A stretch of DNA of 34,568 nucleotides. It comes from Methylophilaceae bacterium (GTDB lineage: Bacteria > Pseudomonadota > Gammaproteobacteria > Burkholderiales > Methylophilaceae). The translations under genes were made by a program, and so were the position numbers. The notes beneath the pieces were generated by a model. That model worked only from the letters and a program-made list of their open reading frames with translations, was not told where the DNA came from and did no database searches. The DNA is taken from assembly GCA_947379975.1 (NCBI GenBank), contig CANCPF010000021.1, positions 1-34,568 of the forward strand, given 5' to 3'. Below are positions 15,488-23,915 of the stretch, piece after piece. How positions within the stretch are numbered: the first letter of the stretch is position 1; every line of letters begins with the position of its first letter.

Positions 15488-17447
15488 GTAACTCTTCTTC
15501 TGGAATTGCGCCTGGCTTAGTGGCAGCACCGCCAATCACAGACGCGCCTATAGCCCCTGAAGGTTCTGCTTTGAGATCTAGTGGCGTAGCGTTTGCTTCA
15601 GGTAGCTTTCCTAGCAGATAATAATCCATCACTTTTCTAGCAATTGGACCACCTGCCGAACCTCCATGACCGCCATTTTCAACAATCACGGCCAAGGCAA
15701 TTTTAGGATTATCCGCTGGGGCGTAGGCAATAAATAAAGCATGGTCACGGTGCCGCTCATTAATGCTACTGGCATTATATTTTTCATTTTGTTTAATGCC
15801 TATCACTTGCGCAGTACCTGTTTTGGCAGCAATCGCATAAGCCGCATTTGCGCCCACACTGGCAGCGGTGCCACCTGGTAGCGTCACATCCATCATGCCA
15901 CGTCTGACAATGGCGATATTTTCCGGGTTCAGGACTATTTTATCTTGCACTTCAGCAGCTATCAGCTGTGTTTTACCGCTAATAGCTTGTTGGATTTGCG
16001 TGACTAAACGCGGCTTCATGGCTACGCCATCATTGGCTAATATTGCTGTAGCCTGCGCTAGCTGCATAGGCGTCACTAGTGTATAGCCTTGGCCTATGCC
16101 GGTAATGACCGTTTCACCTTGATACCATGGCTGTTTGTATCTACGCATTTTCCATTCTGGTGTAGGCAGCAAACCGCCGATTTCACCCTGCATATCGATG
16201 CCTGATTTTCCCCCAAAGCCAAAATGGCGTACAAAATCAGTTAATTTTTCTATGCCTAATTCCAGAGCTAAGCCATAGAAAAAAGTATCGCAAGATATGG
16301 TAATCGCCCTTTGCATATCGACCATGCCATGACCACTCGGCTTCCAATCGCGATAACGATGCGTGCTATTGGCGAGGGTAAAGTAACCTGAATCTTGGAT
16401 GGAAAATGGCGGCAGGCGTTTACCATTTTCTAAACCAGCCATGGCCACAAATGGCTTAAAAGTAGATCCTGGCGGATAAATGCCGCGTATCGGTCGGTTG
16501 ATTAGAGGCTTATCTAAGGAATCATTAAGTGCTTTCCAATTTTCCACATCAATGCCATCAACAAACAAATTAGGGTCAAACGTAGGCTGGCTAACATAGG
16601 CCAATACCGCCCCGGTCTTTGGATCTATAGCCACCAAGGCGCCACGATGTTCGCCAAAAGCCGTTTCAGCAATTTCTTGCATTTTACTATCTATAGATAG
16701 AATAATATTATTACCCGGCACTGGCAAAGTACTGGATAACACCCGAACTGCGCGACCGTCTGCATCAATCTCAACTTGCTGAAAACCTGTGGTGCCATGC
16801 AAATAAGGCTCGTAAAACTGCTCTATGCCACTTTTCCCAACGTGATCAGAGCCTTTGTAATTGGACAATGACTCTGACTTTTCTAGCCCAGCTAGATCTT
16901 TATCGTTAATACGCCCTAGATAGCCCACCACATGCGACCCAAGCTTACCTAACGGATAATGTCTGAATAAGCGCGACTTGATTTCCACGCCTGGAAATTG
17001 ATAATGGTTAACGGCGAACTTAGCCGCCTCAAAATCATTCAGGTGAGTACGTATCGGCACACTTTCAAAGTTACGGCTCTCTTCACGTAACTTGTTGTAG
17101 CGCTTCAGATCCAGCGCACTTATTTCAACCAACTTCCTTAGCTCGGCAATCGTCGATTCAAGATTAATAATTTTTGAAGGTGTAATTTCTAACGTGTAAA
17201 CAAAAAAATTGTGCGCTAGCACCACGCCGTTTTTGTCGATAATCAGGCCGCGATTCGGCACTATAGGCACTAGTGAAATACGGTTGTTTTCAGCCAATGT
17301 TTGGTAGTGGTCGTGCTGTTTGATTTGCAAATAAAAAAAACGTACAGCTAGCAGGCTAAATAAGACTATTACAACAAATGCACTAAAGCCTAATCTGAGC
17401 CTAAAATAATACTGCTCATGTTGAAAGTTTTTGAGTTCAGCCCGCAT
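15480..17447 (-). CDS. mrdA: Penicillin-binding protein 2 (MrdA)
   Basis: 655 residues. A class B transpeptidase for the elongasome. One N-terminal membrane segment (about residues 21-40), the non-penicillin-binding dimerization region with PNRGLIIDKNGVVLAHN, and a transpeptidase domain with S328-T-F-K331, SCDTFF (SxD, as usual for PBP2) and KTGTAQ. The C-terminal 25 residues are an Ala/Gly/Pro-rich tail ending in acidic residues. It lies 67 bp after mreD and overlaps rodA, its polymerase partner, by 8 bp. Confidence 0.97.
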   Translation of the reverse strand: MRAELKNFQHEQYYFRLRLGFSAFVVIVLFSLLAVRFFYLQIKQHDHYQTLAENNRISLVPIVPNRGLIIDKNGVVLAHNFFVYTLEITPSKIINLESTIAELRKLVEISALDLKRYNKLREESRNFESVPIRTHLNDFEAAKFAVNHYQFPGVEIKSRLFRHYPLGKLGSHVVGYLGRINDKDLAGLEKSESLSNYKGSDHVGKSGIEQFYEPYLHGTTGFQQVEIDADGRAVRVLSSTLPVPGNNIILSIDSKMQEIAETAFGEHRGALVAIDPKTGAVLAYVSQPTFDPNLFVDGIDVENWKALNDSLDKPLINRPIRGIYPPGSTFKPFVAMAGLENGKRLPPFSIQDSGYFTLANSTHRYRDWKPSGHGMVDMQRAITISCDTFFYGLALELGIEKLTDFVRHFGFGGKSGIDMQGEIGGLLPTPEWKMRRYKQPWYQGETVITGIGQGYTLVTPMQLAQATAILANDGVAMKPRLVTQIQQAISGKTQLIAAEVQDKIVLNPENIAIVRRGMMDVTLPGGTAASVGANAAYAIAAKTGTAQVIGIKQNEKYNASSINERHRDHALFIAYAPADNPKIALAVIVENGGHGGSAGGPIARKVMDYYLLGKLPEANATPLDLKAEPSGAIGASVIGGAATKPGAIPEEELHD

Positions 17448-17514
17448 TCTTAAATACCAAATTTAGTGTTTGCAAACAATTATGGCTAAACAGCTATTGT
17501 TGGTTACTATAAAA

Positions 17515-17994
17515 TCAAGTGCCACGCGTACGCCCACCGACAGTTAAACCAAAGAATACTGCAACACGCCACAATAAAACACCCGTTACACTTGGTAAAA
17601 AATAAGTCCAGCCTATCATTTGCATACCAGAAAAAATTTTAAGTATAAGTAAAGTAATCTGCGAAATAAGTAACAATAAAACAATATAGACAAGTTGCTG
17701 GGTACCGCTGAACAAGACTAAGCGCCGTTGATACATTACCGCAAAGAATGCCGTGACTGTATAGGCCAAAGCGTACTGACCAAAGATACCGCCTACGGCT
17801 AAGTCCATCAACAAACCGGCAAACCAAGCCGTACCTATATTACATAAATTGGGTGCTCGTATCAGCCAAAATATGATGACTAGCAATAAAAAGTCAGGCC
17901 GTATAGTTAGCGCAAAGCCAGACCATGGTAACAGCAGGCAAATAAATGCCGTTAATAACGAAAAGTAAATAGTTTTAAGTTTACTCTGCTGCAT
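17515..17994 (-). CDS. mreD: Rod-shape-determining protein MreD
   Basis: 159 residues, very hydrophobic with about five membrane segments. It has the MreD pattern RPDFLLLVIIFWLIR followed by the LLMDLAVGGIFGQYALAYT helix. It links MreC to the RodA/PBP2 elongasome. The start overlaps the mreC stop by 14 bp. Sequence conservation in MreD is weak, so position after mreC is part of the support. Confidence 0.93.
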   Translation of the reverse strand: MQQSKLKTIYFSLLTAFICLLLPWSGFALTIRPDFLLLVIIFWLIRAPNLCNIGTAWFAGLLMDLAVGGIFGQYALAYTVTAFFAVMYQRRLVLFSGTQQLVYIVLLLLISQITLLILKIFSGMQMIGWTYFLPSVTGVLLWRVAVFFGLTVGGRTRGT

Positions 17995-18991
17995 GTGGTT
18001 TACTCACTAGGCGAGCTTGTGGAGTTTTTAGTATCGGTTGCACTGGCTTTATACTAGGTGCCATTTGTAGCTTACTGACTGGCACATCGCCTACTAGTGG
18101 GTGGGTAACATCGATAATTTCTGGAAAGCTTACATGTGGAATACTTACCAAAAGCACTTGTTTATGATTTTCCACGCCACCAGTAGGTATACAAGTAATT
18201 CGTGCAAAAGGCGAATCAGCGGTGATTTCTATTTGCGATACAGTAGCAACCGCAAGGCCAGCAGGATAAATACCATCAATGCCTGATGTGACCAACTTAT
18301 CTCCACGACGAATATCCACATTGCTTGGCAAGTAAGGCAAATCTAAAGTGTTATCCCGACCGTTACCAAAGGCAATGGCGCGTAAGCCATTACGCTCAAA
18401 TTGGATAGGGATCGAGAGCGATTTATCGGTAATTAATGTCACTTCACTACTTAATGGATAACTACGTGTTACTTGGCCTACTACGCCCTTCGCATCCACC
18501 ACGGCCTCACCCACCACAATATGATGTGCCTCTCCACGATTCACAATCACTTTTTTAGTAAAAGGGTCGCGGCCTACGTGCATAATTTCACCCAAAACAC
18601 TGCTCTCTGCCAAGGCTTGATTTGCCTGAAATAACTGGCGTAAGTGATCGTTTTCAAGGGCCAGCATATTAAGACGCTGTAGCGCGATATTTTGCTTGAG
18701 CGCCTGCTGTTTTAATTGCTGATTTTCATTGAGTAGATGATTGTGCGTAACCAAATATTCATTGGTAACAATGTAAAGTTGAGTTGGTGCATTCGCCACT
18801 GCCTGCAAAGGATGAAGTAAACCCATCAAGGTTTGCCGCACACTATTCAAATATTGAAGACGTGAGTCTGTGGCTATTAATGCTAAAGATAAGGAGAAAA
18901 AAAATACTAAGCGCGCAAAAGGGCTTGGGCCACGCACAAAAAATGCGGGGGCTTGTTGTTGCTCAATTTTTTGATTATAGCCTCGCGCCAT
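17981..18991 (-). CDS. mreC: Rod-shape-determining protein MreC
   Basis: 336 residues. A short cytoplasmic tail, one membrane segment (about residues 25-43), a Gln/Asn/Leu-rich coiled coil (residues about 80-115, NEQQLKQQALKQNIALQRL), then the periplasmic beta domain with VNRGEAHHIVVGEAVVDAKG, GVVGQVTRSYPLSSEVTLIT and LPSNVDIRRGDKLVTSGIDG. A Pro/Lys-rich C-terminal tail of about 50 residues follows. MreC forms filaments that activate PBP2. It is 234 bp downstream of mreB, more than the usual tight spacing. The ribosome binding site at the ATG is poor. Confidence 0.95.
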   Translation of the reverse strand: MARGYNQKIEQQQAPAFFVRGPSPFARLVFFFSLSLALIATDSRLQYLNSVRQTLMGLLHPLQAVANAPTQLYIVTNEYLVTHNHLLNENQQLKQQALKQNIALQRLNMLALENDHLRQLFQANQALAESSVLGEIMHVGRDPFTKKVIVNRGEAHHIVVGEAVVDAKGVVGQVTRSYPLSSEVTLITDKSLSIPIQFERNGLRAIAFGNGRDNTLDLPYLPSNVDIRRGDKLVTSGIDGIYPAGLAVATVSQIEITADSPFARITCIPTGGVENHKQVLLVSIPHVSFPEIIDVTHPLVGDVPVSKLQMAPSIKPVQPILKTPQARLVSKPHAAE

Positions 18992-19090
18992 TAGTTAAAC
19001 TATGCTCAGGATCTCTATTAGTTAAAGGGTTGTAGCGTAAATTTCGCGAATAATAAAGATGTAAGTCAGTGAGACTATAAACTTCTTATG

Positions 19091-19121
19091 AGGCGGTACT
19101 TAGTCTTCTTGAACACCGCCT
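19091..19121. repeat. Inverted repeat in the mreB-mreC gap
   Basis: aggcggt (19091-19097) and accgcct (19115-19121), 17 bp apart. The 234-bp gap otherwise shows no gene. No T-run follows on the minus strand, so it is not an obvious terminator; it could be an attenuation or processing hairpin that lowers MreC relative to MreB. Confidence 0.35.
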
Positions 19122-19225
19122 TTCCCCGCAACTAGATTGTCAATTCGTCCGTATTCTTTAGCACTTTAAAACTTACCTAGAGCTCAACGATAATTAAAAT
19201 TTAGGTATAAATTTATCACGTTAAA

Positions 19226-20269
19226 TTATTCGTAAGCAAAAATACTGCCTAACTTATCCATTTCCTCTAGCGCGCGACCACAACCACGCGCAACACAGGT
19301 AAGTGGATCTTCGGCAACGATGACAGGCAGTCCTGTTTCTTCAACCAATAAGCGATCTAAATCACGCAACAATGCACCACCACCAGTGAGTACCATACCT
19401 TTTTCGGCAATATCGGCACCCAACTCAGGTGGCGTTTGCTCTAATGCAGATTTTACTGCCCCTACAATAGCATTTAGCGGCTCAGTGAGCGCTTCTAAAA
19501 TCTCGTTACTAGAAATCGTAAATTTACGTGGTAAACCTTCCGCTAGGTTGCGTCCAGTGACTTCCATTTCCAACACTTCAGAACCTGGAAAAGCAGAACC
19601 AATCTTTTTCTTAATCGCCTCAGCAGTTGGCTCTGAAATTTGCATGCCATAATTACGGCGAATGTAATCAATAATTGCTTGATCAAACTTATCGCCACCT
19701 ACGCGCTCAGATTTAGCATAAACAATACCGCCAAGTGAAATTACGCCAACCTCAGTAGTGCCACCGCCAATATCGACCACCATAGATCCCGTTGCTTCAG
19801 ACACGGGCATGCCAGCGCCAATCGCCGCCGCCATTGGCTCTTCAATTAAGTACACTTGCTTAGCGCCTGCGCGCTCGGCCGATTCTTTAATGGCACGACG
19901 CTCAACTTGAGTAGAGCCAACAGGCACGCAAATAATTATGCGTGGACTAGGTGAAAACCAGCGCGCGTCATGCACTCGACGTATAAAATACTTGAGCATT
20001 TGCTCGGTAATGGTAAAGTCCGCAATCACACCATCTTTCATTGGGCGAATTGCTTGAATATTAGACGGCGCACGACCCAGCATGCCTTTAGCTTCAGCAC
20101 CAACCGCTAGTAATATTTTCTTGCCGCCAGGGCCGCCCTCCAGGCGAATTGCCACCACTGAAGGCTCATCCAAAACAATGCCTTTGCCGCGCGCATAAAT
20201 AAGAGTATTTGCTGTGCCTAAATCAATGGCAAGATCATTTGAAAAGTAACTAGAGATGAAACCAAACAT
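19226..20269 (-). CDS. mreB: Rod-shape-determining protein MreB
   Basis: 347 residues from the ATG at 20269 (MFGFISSYFSNDLAIDLGTA). The frame is open for 84 codons further upstream but that part has no MreB character. Actin-fold motifs: phosphate-1 DLAIDLGTANTLIY, phosphate-2 VVDIGGGTTEVGVISLGG, and the adenosine motif VLTGGGALLRDLD, plus EEPMAAAIGAGMPV. MreB polymerises under the inner membrane and positions the elongasome. It heads the mre/mrd/rlpA run and is divergent from gatC with a 213-bp intergenic region. Confidence 0.97.
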   Translation of the reverse strand: MFGFISSYFSNDLAIDLGTANTLIYARGKGIVLDEPSVVAIRLEGGPGGKKILLAVGAEAKGMLGRAPSNIQAIRPMKDGVIADFTITEQMLKYFIRRVHDARWFSPSPRIIICVPVGSTQVERRAIKESAERAGAKQVYLIEEPMAAAIGAGMPVSEATGSMVVDIGGGTTEVGVISLGGIVYAKSERVGGDKFDQAIIDYIRRNYGMQISEPTAEAIKKKIGSAFPGSEVLEMEVTGRNLAEGLPRKFTISSNEILEALTEPLNAIVGAVKSALEQTPPELGADIAEKGMVLTGGGALLRDLDRLLVEETGLPVIVAEDPLTCVARGCGRALEEMDKLGSIFAYE

Positions 20270-20326
20270 GTGTTTTTTCCTGTGGGTTAGGGCATGGCCC
20301 AATACGATATATGCGTAAAACGCAAA

Positions 20327-20350
20327 CTTAATCTTTTTTCCACGATTAAG
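20327..20350. repeat. Inverted repeat in the mreB leader
   Basis: cttaatc (20327-20333) and gattaag (20344-20350) with a 10-bp spacer, about 60 bp upstream of the mreB ATG. It could form a leader hairpin or be an operator. Confidence 0.4.
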
Positions 20351-20424
20351 GCACGCTAAAAACCAAGGTATAATACCGCAAATCTCGTTGAAAATTAAGA
20401 TGTGATTACAACTTGTTACAAAAC

Positions 20425-20447
20425 CGTGACTTAAAATTGAAGTCACG
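20425..20447. repeat. 8-bp perfect inverted repeat in the mreB/gatC divergent region
   Basis: cgtgactt / aagtcacg with a 7-bp centre, 36 bp before gatC. Its right arm overlaps the candidate -35 of gatC, as expected of a repressor site. Confidence 0.55.
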
Positions 20448-20465
20448 TGAAACATATCATTTATA
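20437..20465 (+). promoter_or_regulatory. Candidate promoter for gatC
   Basis: TTGAAG (20437-20442), 17 bp, TTTATA (20460-20465), about 17 bp upstream of the gatC ATG. It would give a very short leader. Weak match, by eye. Confidence 0.25.
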
Positions 20466-20482
20466 TTTCGGATTAATGAAGC

Positions 20483-20797
20483 ATGGCACTCAGCATTGAA
20501 GACATTAAAAAAGTCGCGCATTTAGCGCGTATTGAGGTAAGCGATAGCGACGCAGCTACGACCTTAAGCAAGCTTACCGGTATTTTGGGCTTAATCGAGC
20601 AAATGCAGGCGGTCGATACCACTGGCATCGTGCCTATGTCGCATTCGCAAGATTTAAGTCAGCGCTTGCGTGAAGATGTGGTGACTAAGACCAATCTGCG
20701 TGATGAATTTCAAAAAAATGCACCTGCTCTAGGTAACGGCTCAACAGAGCAAGCCGTTTCAGGTGGCCTATACCTTGTTCCTAAAGTAATCGAATAA
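20483..20797 (+). CDS. gatC: Asp-tRNA(Asn)/Glu-tRNA(Gln) amidotransferase subunit C
   Basis: 104 residues. A small stabilising subunit wrapped around GatA. It has the family opening IEDIKKVAHLARIEV, LSKLTGILGLIEQMQAVDT and LREDVVTK, and the tail with GLYLVPKVIE. First gene of gatCAB, which lets the cell make Gln-tRNA or Asn-tRNA from misacylated precursors. The stop at 20795-20797 is 2 bp before the gatA ATG. Confidence 0.96.
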   Translation: MALSIEDIKKVAHLARIEVSDSDAATTLSKLTGILGLIEQMQAVDTTGIVPMSHSQDLSQRLREDVVTKTNLRDEFQKNAPALGNGSTEQAVSGGLYLVPKVIE

Positions 20798-20799
20798 TT

Positions 20800-22299
20800 A
20801 TGATCAATAATAGCTTAAAGCAACTTGGAGACATGCTCCAGGCCAAGAAGATTTCTAGCGTTGAATTAACACAAGCTTTTATGGCTAGAATTTCGCAATA
20901 TAACCCGAGCATTAATGCTTATATTAGCTTGAATGAAGATAAAACATTCACACAAGCTAAGGCCGCTGATGCGCAAATTGCTGCCGGCAATATAACGCCA
21001 TTAACCGGTATTCCTTTCGCGCAAAAAGATATTTTTTGTGCCAAAGGTTGGCCCACGACTTGCGGCTCTAAAATGCTAGAAAATTTTATTGCGCCGTATG
21101 ACGCCCATATTATTAGCCAGTTTGATGCAGTGGGTGCGGTGAATTTGGGTAAAACCAATATGGATGAATTTGCCATGGGCTCCTCTAACGAAACCAGTTA
21201 TTTTGGTGGCGTTAAGAACCCTTGGAGTTTTGATCGCGTACCCGGCGGCAGTAGCGGTGGTAGCGCAGCGGCGGTAGCCGCAAGACTTTGCGCAGCAGCC
21301 ACTGGCACCGATACTGGTGGCTCGATTCGCCAGCCAGCCTCTTTATGTGGCCTAACTGGCTTAAAACCTACTTACGGCGTGGTATCGCGCTTTGGTATGA
21401 TTGCTTTTGCATCATCGCTAGACCAAGCGGGCCCTATGGCTAAAAGTGCTGAAGATTGCGCGCTAATGATGAACGTGATGGCGGGCTTTGATGAGCGCGA
21501 TTCAACCAGCTTGAATCGTGCAAAAGAAGATTACACCAAAGATTTAAATAAACCGTACTTAAATAAACCATTGACTGGCTTAAAAGTAGGTTTGCCTAAA
21601 GAATTTTTTGCTGAAGGTTTAGATGCTAGCGTTGGTAAAGTCATTGAAACAGCTATTGCCGAATACAAAAAACTAGGCGCAGAGATTGTAGAAATCTCAC
21701 TGCCAAATACTGGTTTATCTATTCCTGTGTATTACGTGTTAGCGCCGGCTGAAGCTTCTAGTAACTTGTCGAGATATGATGGCGTACGTTACGGACATCG
21801 CGCGGCTGAATATACCGACTTGATGGATATGTACAATAAGAGCCGTGCCGAAGGCTTTGGTGCGGAAGTTAAACGCCGTATTTTAATTGGTACGTATGTG
21901 TTAAGTGCTGGTTATTACGATGCTTATTATTTAAAAGCGCAACAAATTCGCCGTTTAATCGCACAAGATTTTACTGAAGCATTCAAAAAATGTGACGTGA
22001 TTATGGGGCCAGCAGCGCCTTCTACCGCGTTTAAAGCTGGTGAAAAAGTGGATGATCCAGTCGCGATGTATTTGCAGGATATTTATACTATTTCGACCAA
22101 TCTAGCAGGTTTGCCTGGCATGAGTTTACCCGCTGGTTTCGCCCAAAGTGACGATGGCAAAGCATTGCCAGTTGGCTTACAAATTATCGGCAATTATTTT
22201 GATGAAGCACGTATGCTAAATGTGGCGCACCAATATCAACAAGTGACAGATTGGCATGTACAAACACCAGATTTGAGTTTGCTAGAAGGAAAAGCATAA
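20800..22299 (+). CDS. gatA: Asp-tRNA(Asn)/Glu-tRNA(Gln) amidotransferase subunit A
   Basis: 499 residues. The amidase subunit that releases ammonia from glutamine. The Ser-cisSer-Lys triad is readable: Lys76 in IPFAQKDIF, cis-Ser151 in VPGGSSGGSAAA and nucleophile Ser175 in GTDTGGSIRQPAS. The stop overlaps the gatB start as TAATG, so the subunits are probably translated together. Confidence 0.97.
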   Translation: MINNSLKQLGDMLQAKKISSVELTQAFMARISQYNPSINAYISLNEDKTFTQAKAADAQIAAGNITPLTGIPFAQKDIFCAKGWPTTCGSKMLENFIAPYDAHIISQFDAVGAVNLGKTNMDEFAMGSSNETSYFGGVKNPWSFDRVPGGSSGGSAAAVAARLCAAATGTDTGGSIRQPASLCGLTGLKPTYGVVSRFGMIAFASSLDQAGPMAKSAEDCALMMNVMAGFDERDSTSLNRAKEDYTKDLNKPYLNKPLTGLKVGLPKEFFAEGLDASVGKVIETAIAEYKKLGAEIVEISLPNTGLSIPVYYVLAPAEASSNLSRYDGVRYGHRAAEYTDLMDMYNKSRAEGFGAEVKRRILIGTYVLSAGYYDAYYLKAQQIRRLIAQDFTEAFKKCDVIMGPAAPSTAFKAGEKVDDPVAMYLQDIYTISTNLAGLPGMSLPAGFAQSDDGKALPVGLQIIGNYFDEARMLNVAHQYQQVTDWHVQTPDLSLLEGKA

Positions 22300-23759
22300 T
22301 GGAATGGGAAGTCGTTATTGGGCTAGAAACACATACCCAACTGCAAACTAATACTAAGATTTTTTCTGGCGCGGCGATTAAATACGGCGCTGAGCCAAAC
22401 ACGCAAGCTTGTGAAGTGAGTATTGCTTTGCCTGGCGTGTTGCCTGTGTTGAATAAGCAAGCCGTGCATTGCGCTATTAAGTTTGGTCTTGCCATTCATG
22501 CAGAAATCGCACCGCGTTCAGTATTTGCGCGTAAAAATTATTTCTACCCAGATTTACCTAAAGGCTACCAAATTAGTCAGTTTGAGTTGCCAGTAGTCGG
22601 CAAAGGCGCAGTGACCATACAAGTGCCAGCCGTAGGCAAAAATGCCGCGTATGAAAAAGTGATTAATATTACCCGCGCGCATTTAGAAGAAGATGCAGGT
22701 AAATCAGTACACGGTGCGGTTGAAGGCATGAGCGGCATTGATTTAAACCGGGCAGGCACGCCATTGCTAGAGATTGTGACGGAGCCAGATATGCGCTCAG
22801 CTGCAGAGGCAGTGGCTTACGCCAAACAATTACATGAATTAGTGCAATGGATAGGTATTTGTGACGGCAATATGCAAGAAGGTAGTTTCCGTTGCGATGT
22901 GAACGTTTCAGTACGTCCAAAAGGCACTGAAAAACTAGGCACACGACGTGAGATTAAAAATTTAAACTCGTTCAAATTCATGCAGCAAGCCATTGAATAT
23001 GAAACCCGCTGGCAGATTGAAACGCTAGAAGATGGCGGCACCATTCATCAGGCAACCGTTTTATTTAATCCGGATACTGGTGAAACACGCGCGATGCGTA
23101 GCAAAGAAGAAGCGAACGATTACCGCTACTTTCCTGACCCTGATTTATTGCCTTTAGTGATTACCGAAGCGGATAAAGCACTCGTGCTAGCAGAAATGCC
23201 TGAGTTGCCAGCCGCCATGAAAGCACGTTTTGAAGCGCAATATAGCTTATCTGCTTATGATGCTAGCGCCTTAACAACCTCGCGCGAGTTGGCTGATTAT
23301 TTTGTGGCTGCAGTAGATGCAGGCGCCGATGCTAAGCAAGCAGCTAACTGGGCAATGGGCAGCGTTTCGGCAAAATTGAACTCAGAAGATAAACCGATTT
23401 CAGCTTCACCTGTCAGCGCATTGCAGTTGGCACAATTGCTTAAACGTATTAGCGATAATACGATTTCTAACAATGCCGCGAAACAAGTTTTTGATGCGAT
23501 GTGGAACGCTGAAGGTGATGCAGAAAGAGATGTTGATGCGATCATTGCAGCCAAAGGCCTTAAACAGGAATCTGACAGCGGTGCAATTGAAGCAATTATT
23601 GACGAAGTATTAGCCGCAAATGCCGCCATGGTTGAAGAATTTAAAGCCGGTAAAGAGAAAGCGTTTAATGCTTTAGTGGGCCAAGCCATGAAGGCATCAA
23701 AAGGCAAAGCTAACCCTGCACAGGTGAATGATATTCTTAAGAAGAAATTAACGGCTTAA
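22299..23759 (+). CDS. gatB: Asp-tRNA(Asn)/Glu-tRNA(Gln) amidotransferase subunit B
   Basis: 486 residues from the ATG that overlaps the gatA stop (MEWEVVIGLETHTQL); 16 upstream in-frame codons lie inside gatA and lack family similarity. The kinase-like cradle domain has RKNYFYPDLPKGYQISQ and HLEEDAGKS, then GSFRCDVNVSVRP, TRREIKNLNSF and DYRYFPDPDL. The C-terminal Yqey tail domain ends GQAMKASKGKANPAQVNDIL and binds tRNA. GatB activates the side-chain carboxylate with ATP. A strong terminator follows. Confidence 0.97.
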   Translation: MEWEVVIGLETHTQLQTNTKIFSGAAIKYGAEPNTQACEVSIALPGVLPVLNKQAVHCAIKFGLAIHAEIAPRSVFARKNYFYPDLPKGYQISQFELPVVGKGAVTIQVPAVGKNAAYEKVINITRAHLEEDAGKSVHGAVEGMSGIDLNRAGTPLLEIVTEPDMRSAAEAVAYAKQLHELVQWIGICDGNMQEGSFRCDVNVSVRPKGTEKLGTRREIKNLNSFKFMQQAIEYETRWQIETLEDGGTIHQATVLFNPDTGETRAMRSKEEANDYRYFPDPDLLPLVITEADKALVLAEMPELPAAMKARFEAQYSLSAYDASALTTSRELADYFVAAVDAGADAKQAANWAMGSVSAKLNSEDKPISASPVSALQLAQLLKRISDNTISNNAAKQVFDAMWNAEGDAERDVDAIIAAKGLKQESDSGAIEAIIDEVLAANAAMVEEFKAGKEKAFNALVGQAMKASKGKANPAQVNDILKKKLTA

Positions 23760-23831
23760 TCTTCGCTTACTTGGTAAGCTTGCATTCTAAAGGCTTGGAA
23801 ATAGCGCCATAAAGCTAAACTAATTCTAGCT

Positions 23832-23869
23832 AAAAACTCATCTTATTTATATAAATAAGGTGAGTTTTT
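23832..23869 (+). terminator. Intrinsic terminator of gatCAB
   Basis: An 18-bp nearly perfect stem (23832-23849 with 23852-23869), one G-U pair, starting with A5 and ending in T5. It lies about 70 bp after gatB. It also lies upstream of the IS30 remnant and shields it from read-through. Confidence 0.85.
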
Positions 23870-23915
23870 GTATTAAGAACATTTAAGTGCAATGTATATA
23901 ATCTGGCGCGCTCAA

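Noticed and set aside
20270..20521. 84-codon N-terminal extension of MreB, overlapping gatC
   Set aside because: MreB proteins begin at MFGF with the phosphate-1 motif soon after; the extension has no family similarity and runs through the divergent promoter region.
22251..22298. 16-codon extension of GatB into gatA
   Set aside because: The ATG in the TAATG overlap gives the family N-terminus MEWEVVIGLETH; the extension is gatA coding DNA read in another frame.
23297..23707. 136-codon open frame antisense to gatB
   Set aside because: Ala/Ser-rich mirror of the GatB C-terminal domain, no ribosome binding site or known motif.
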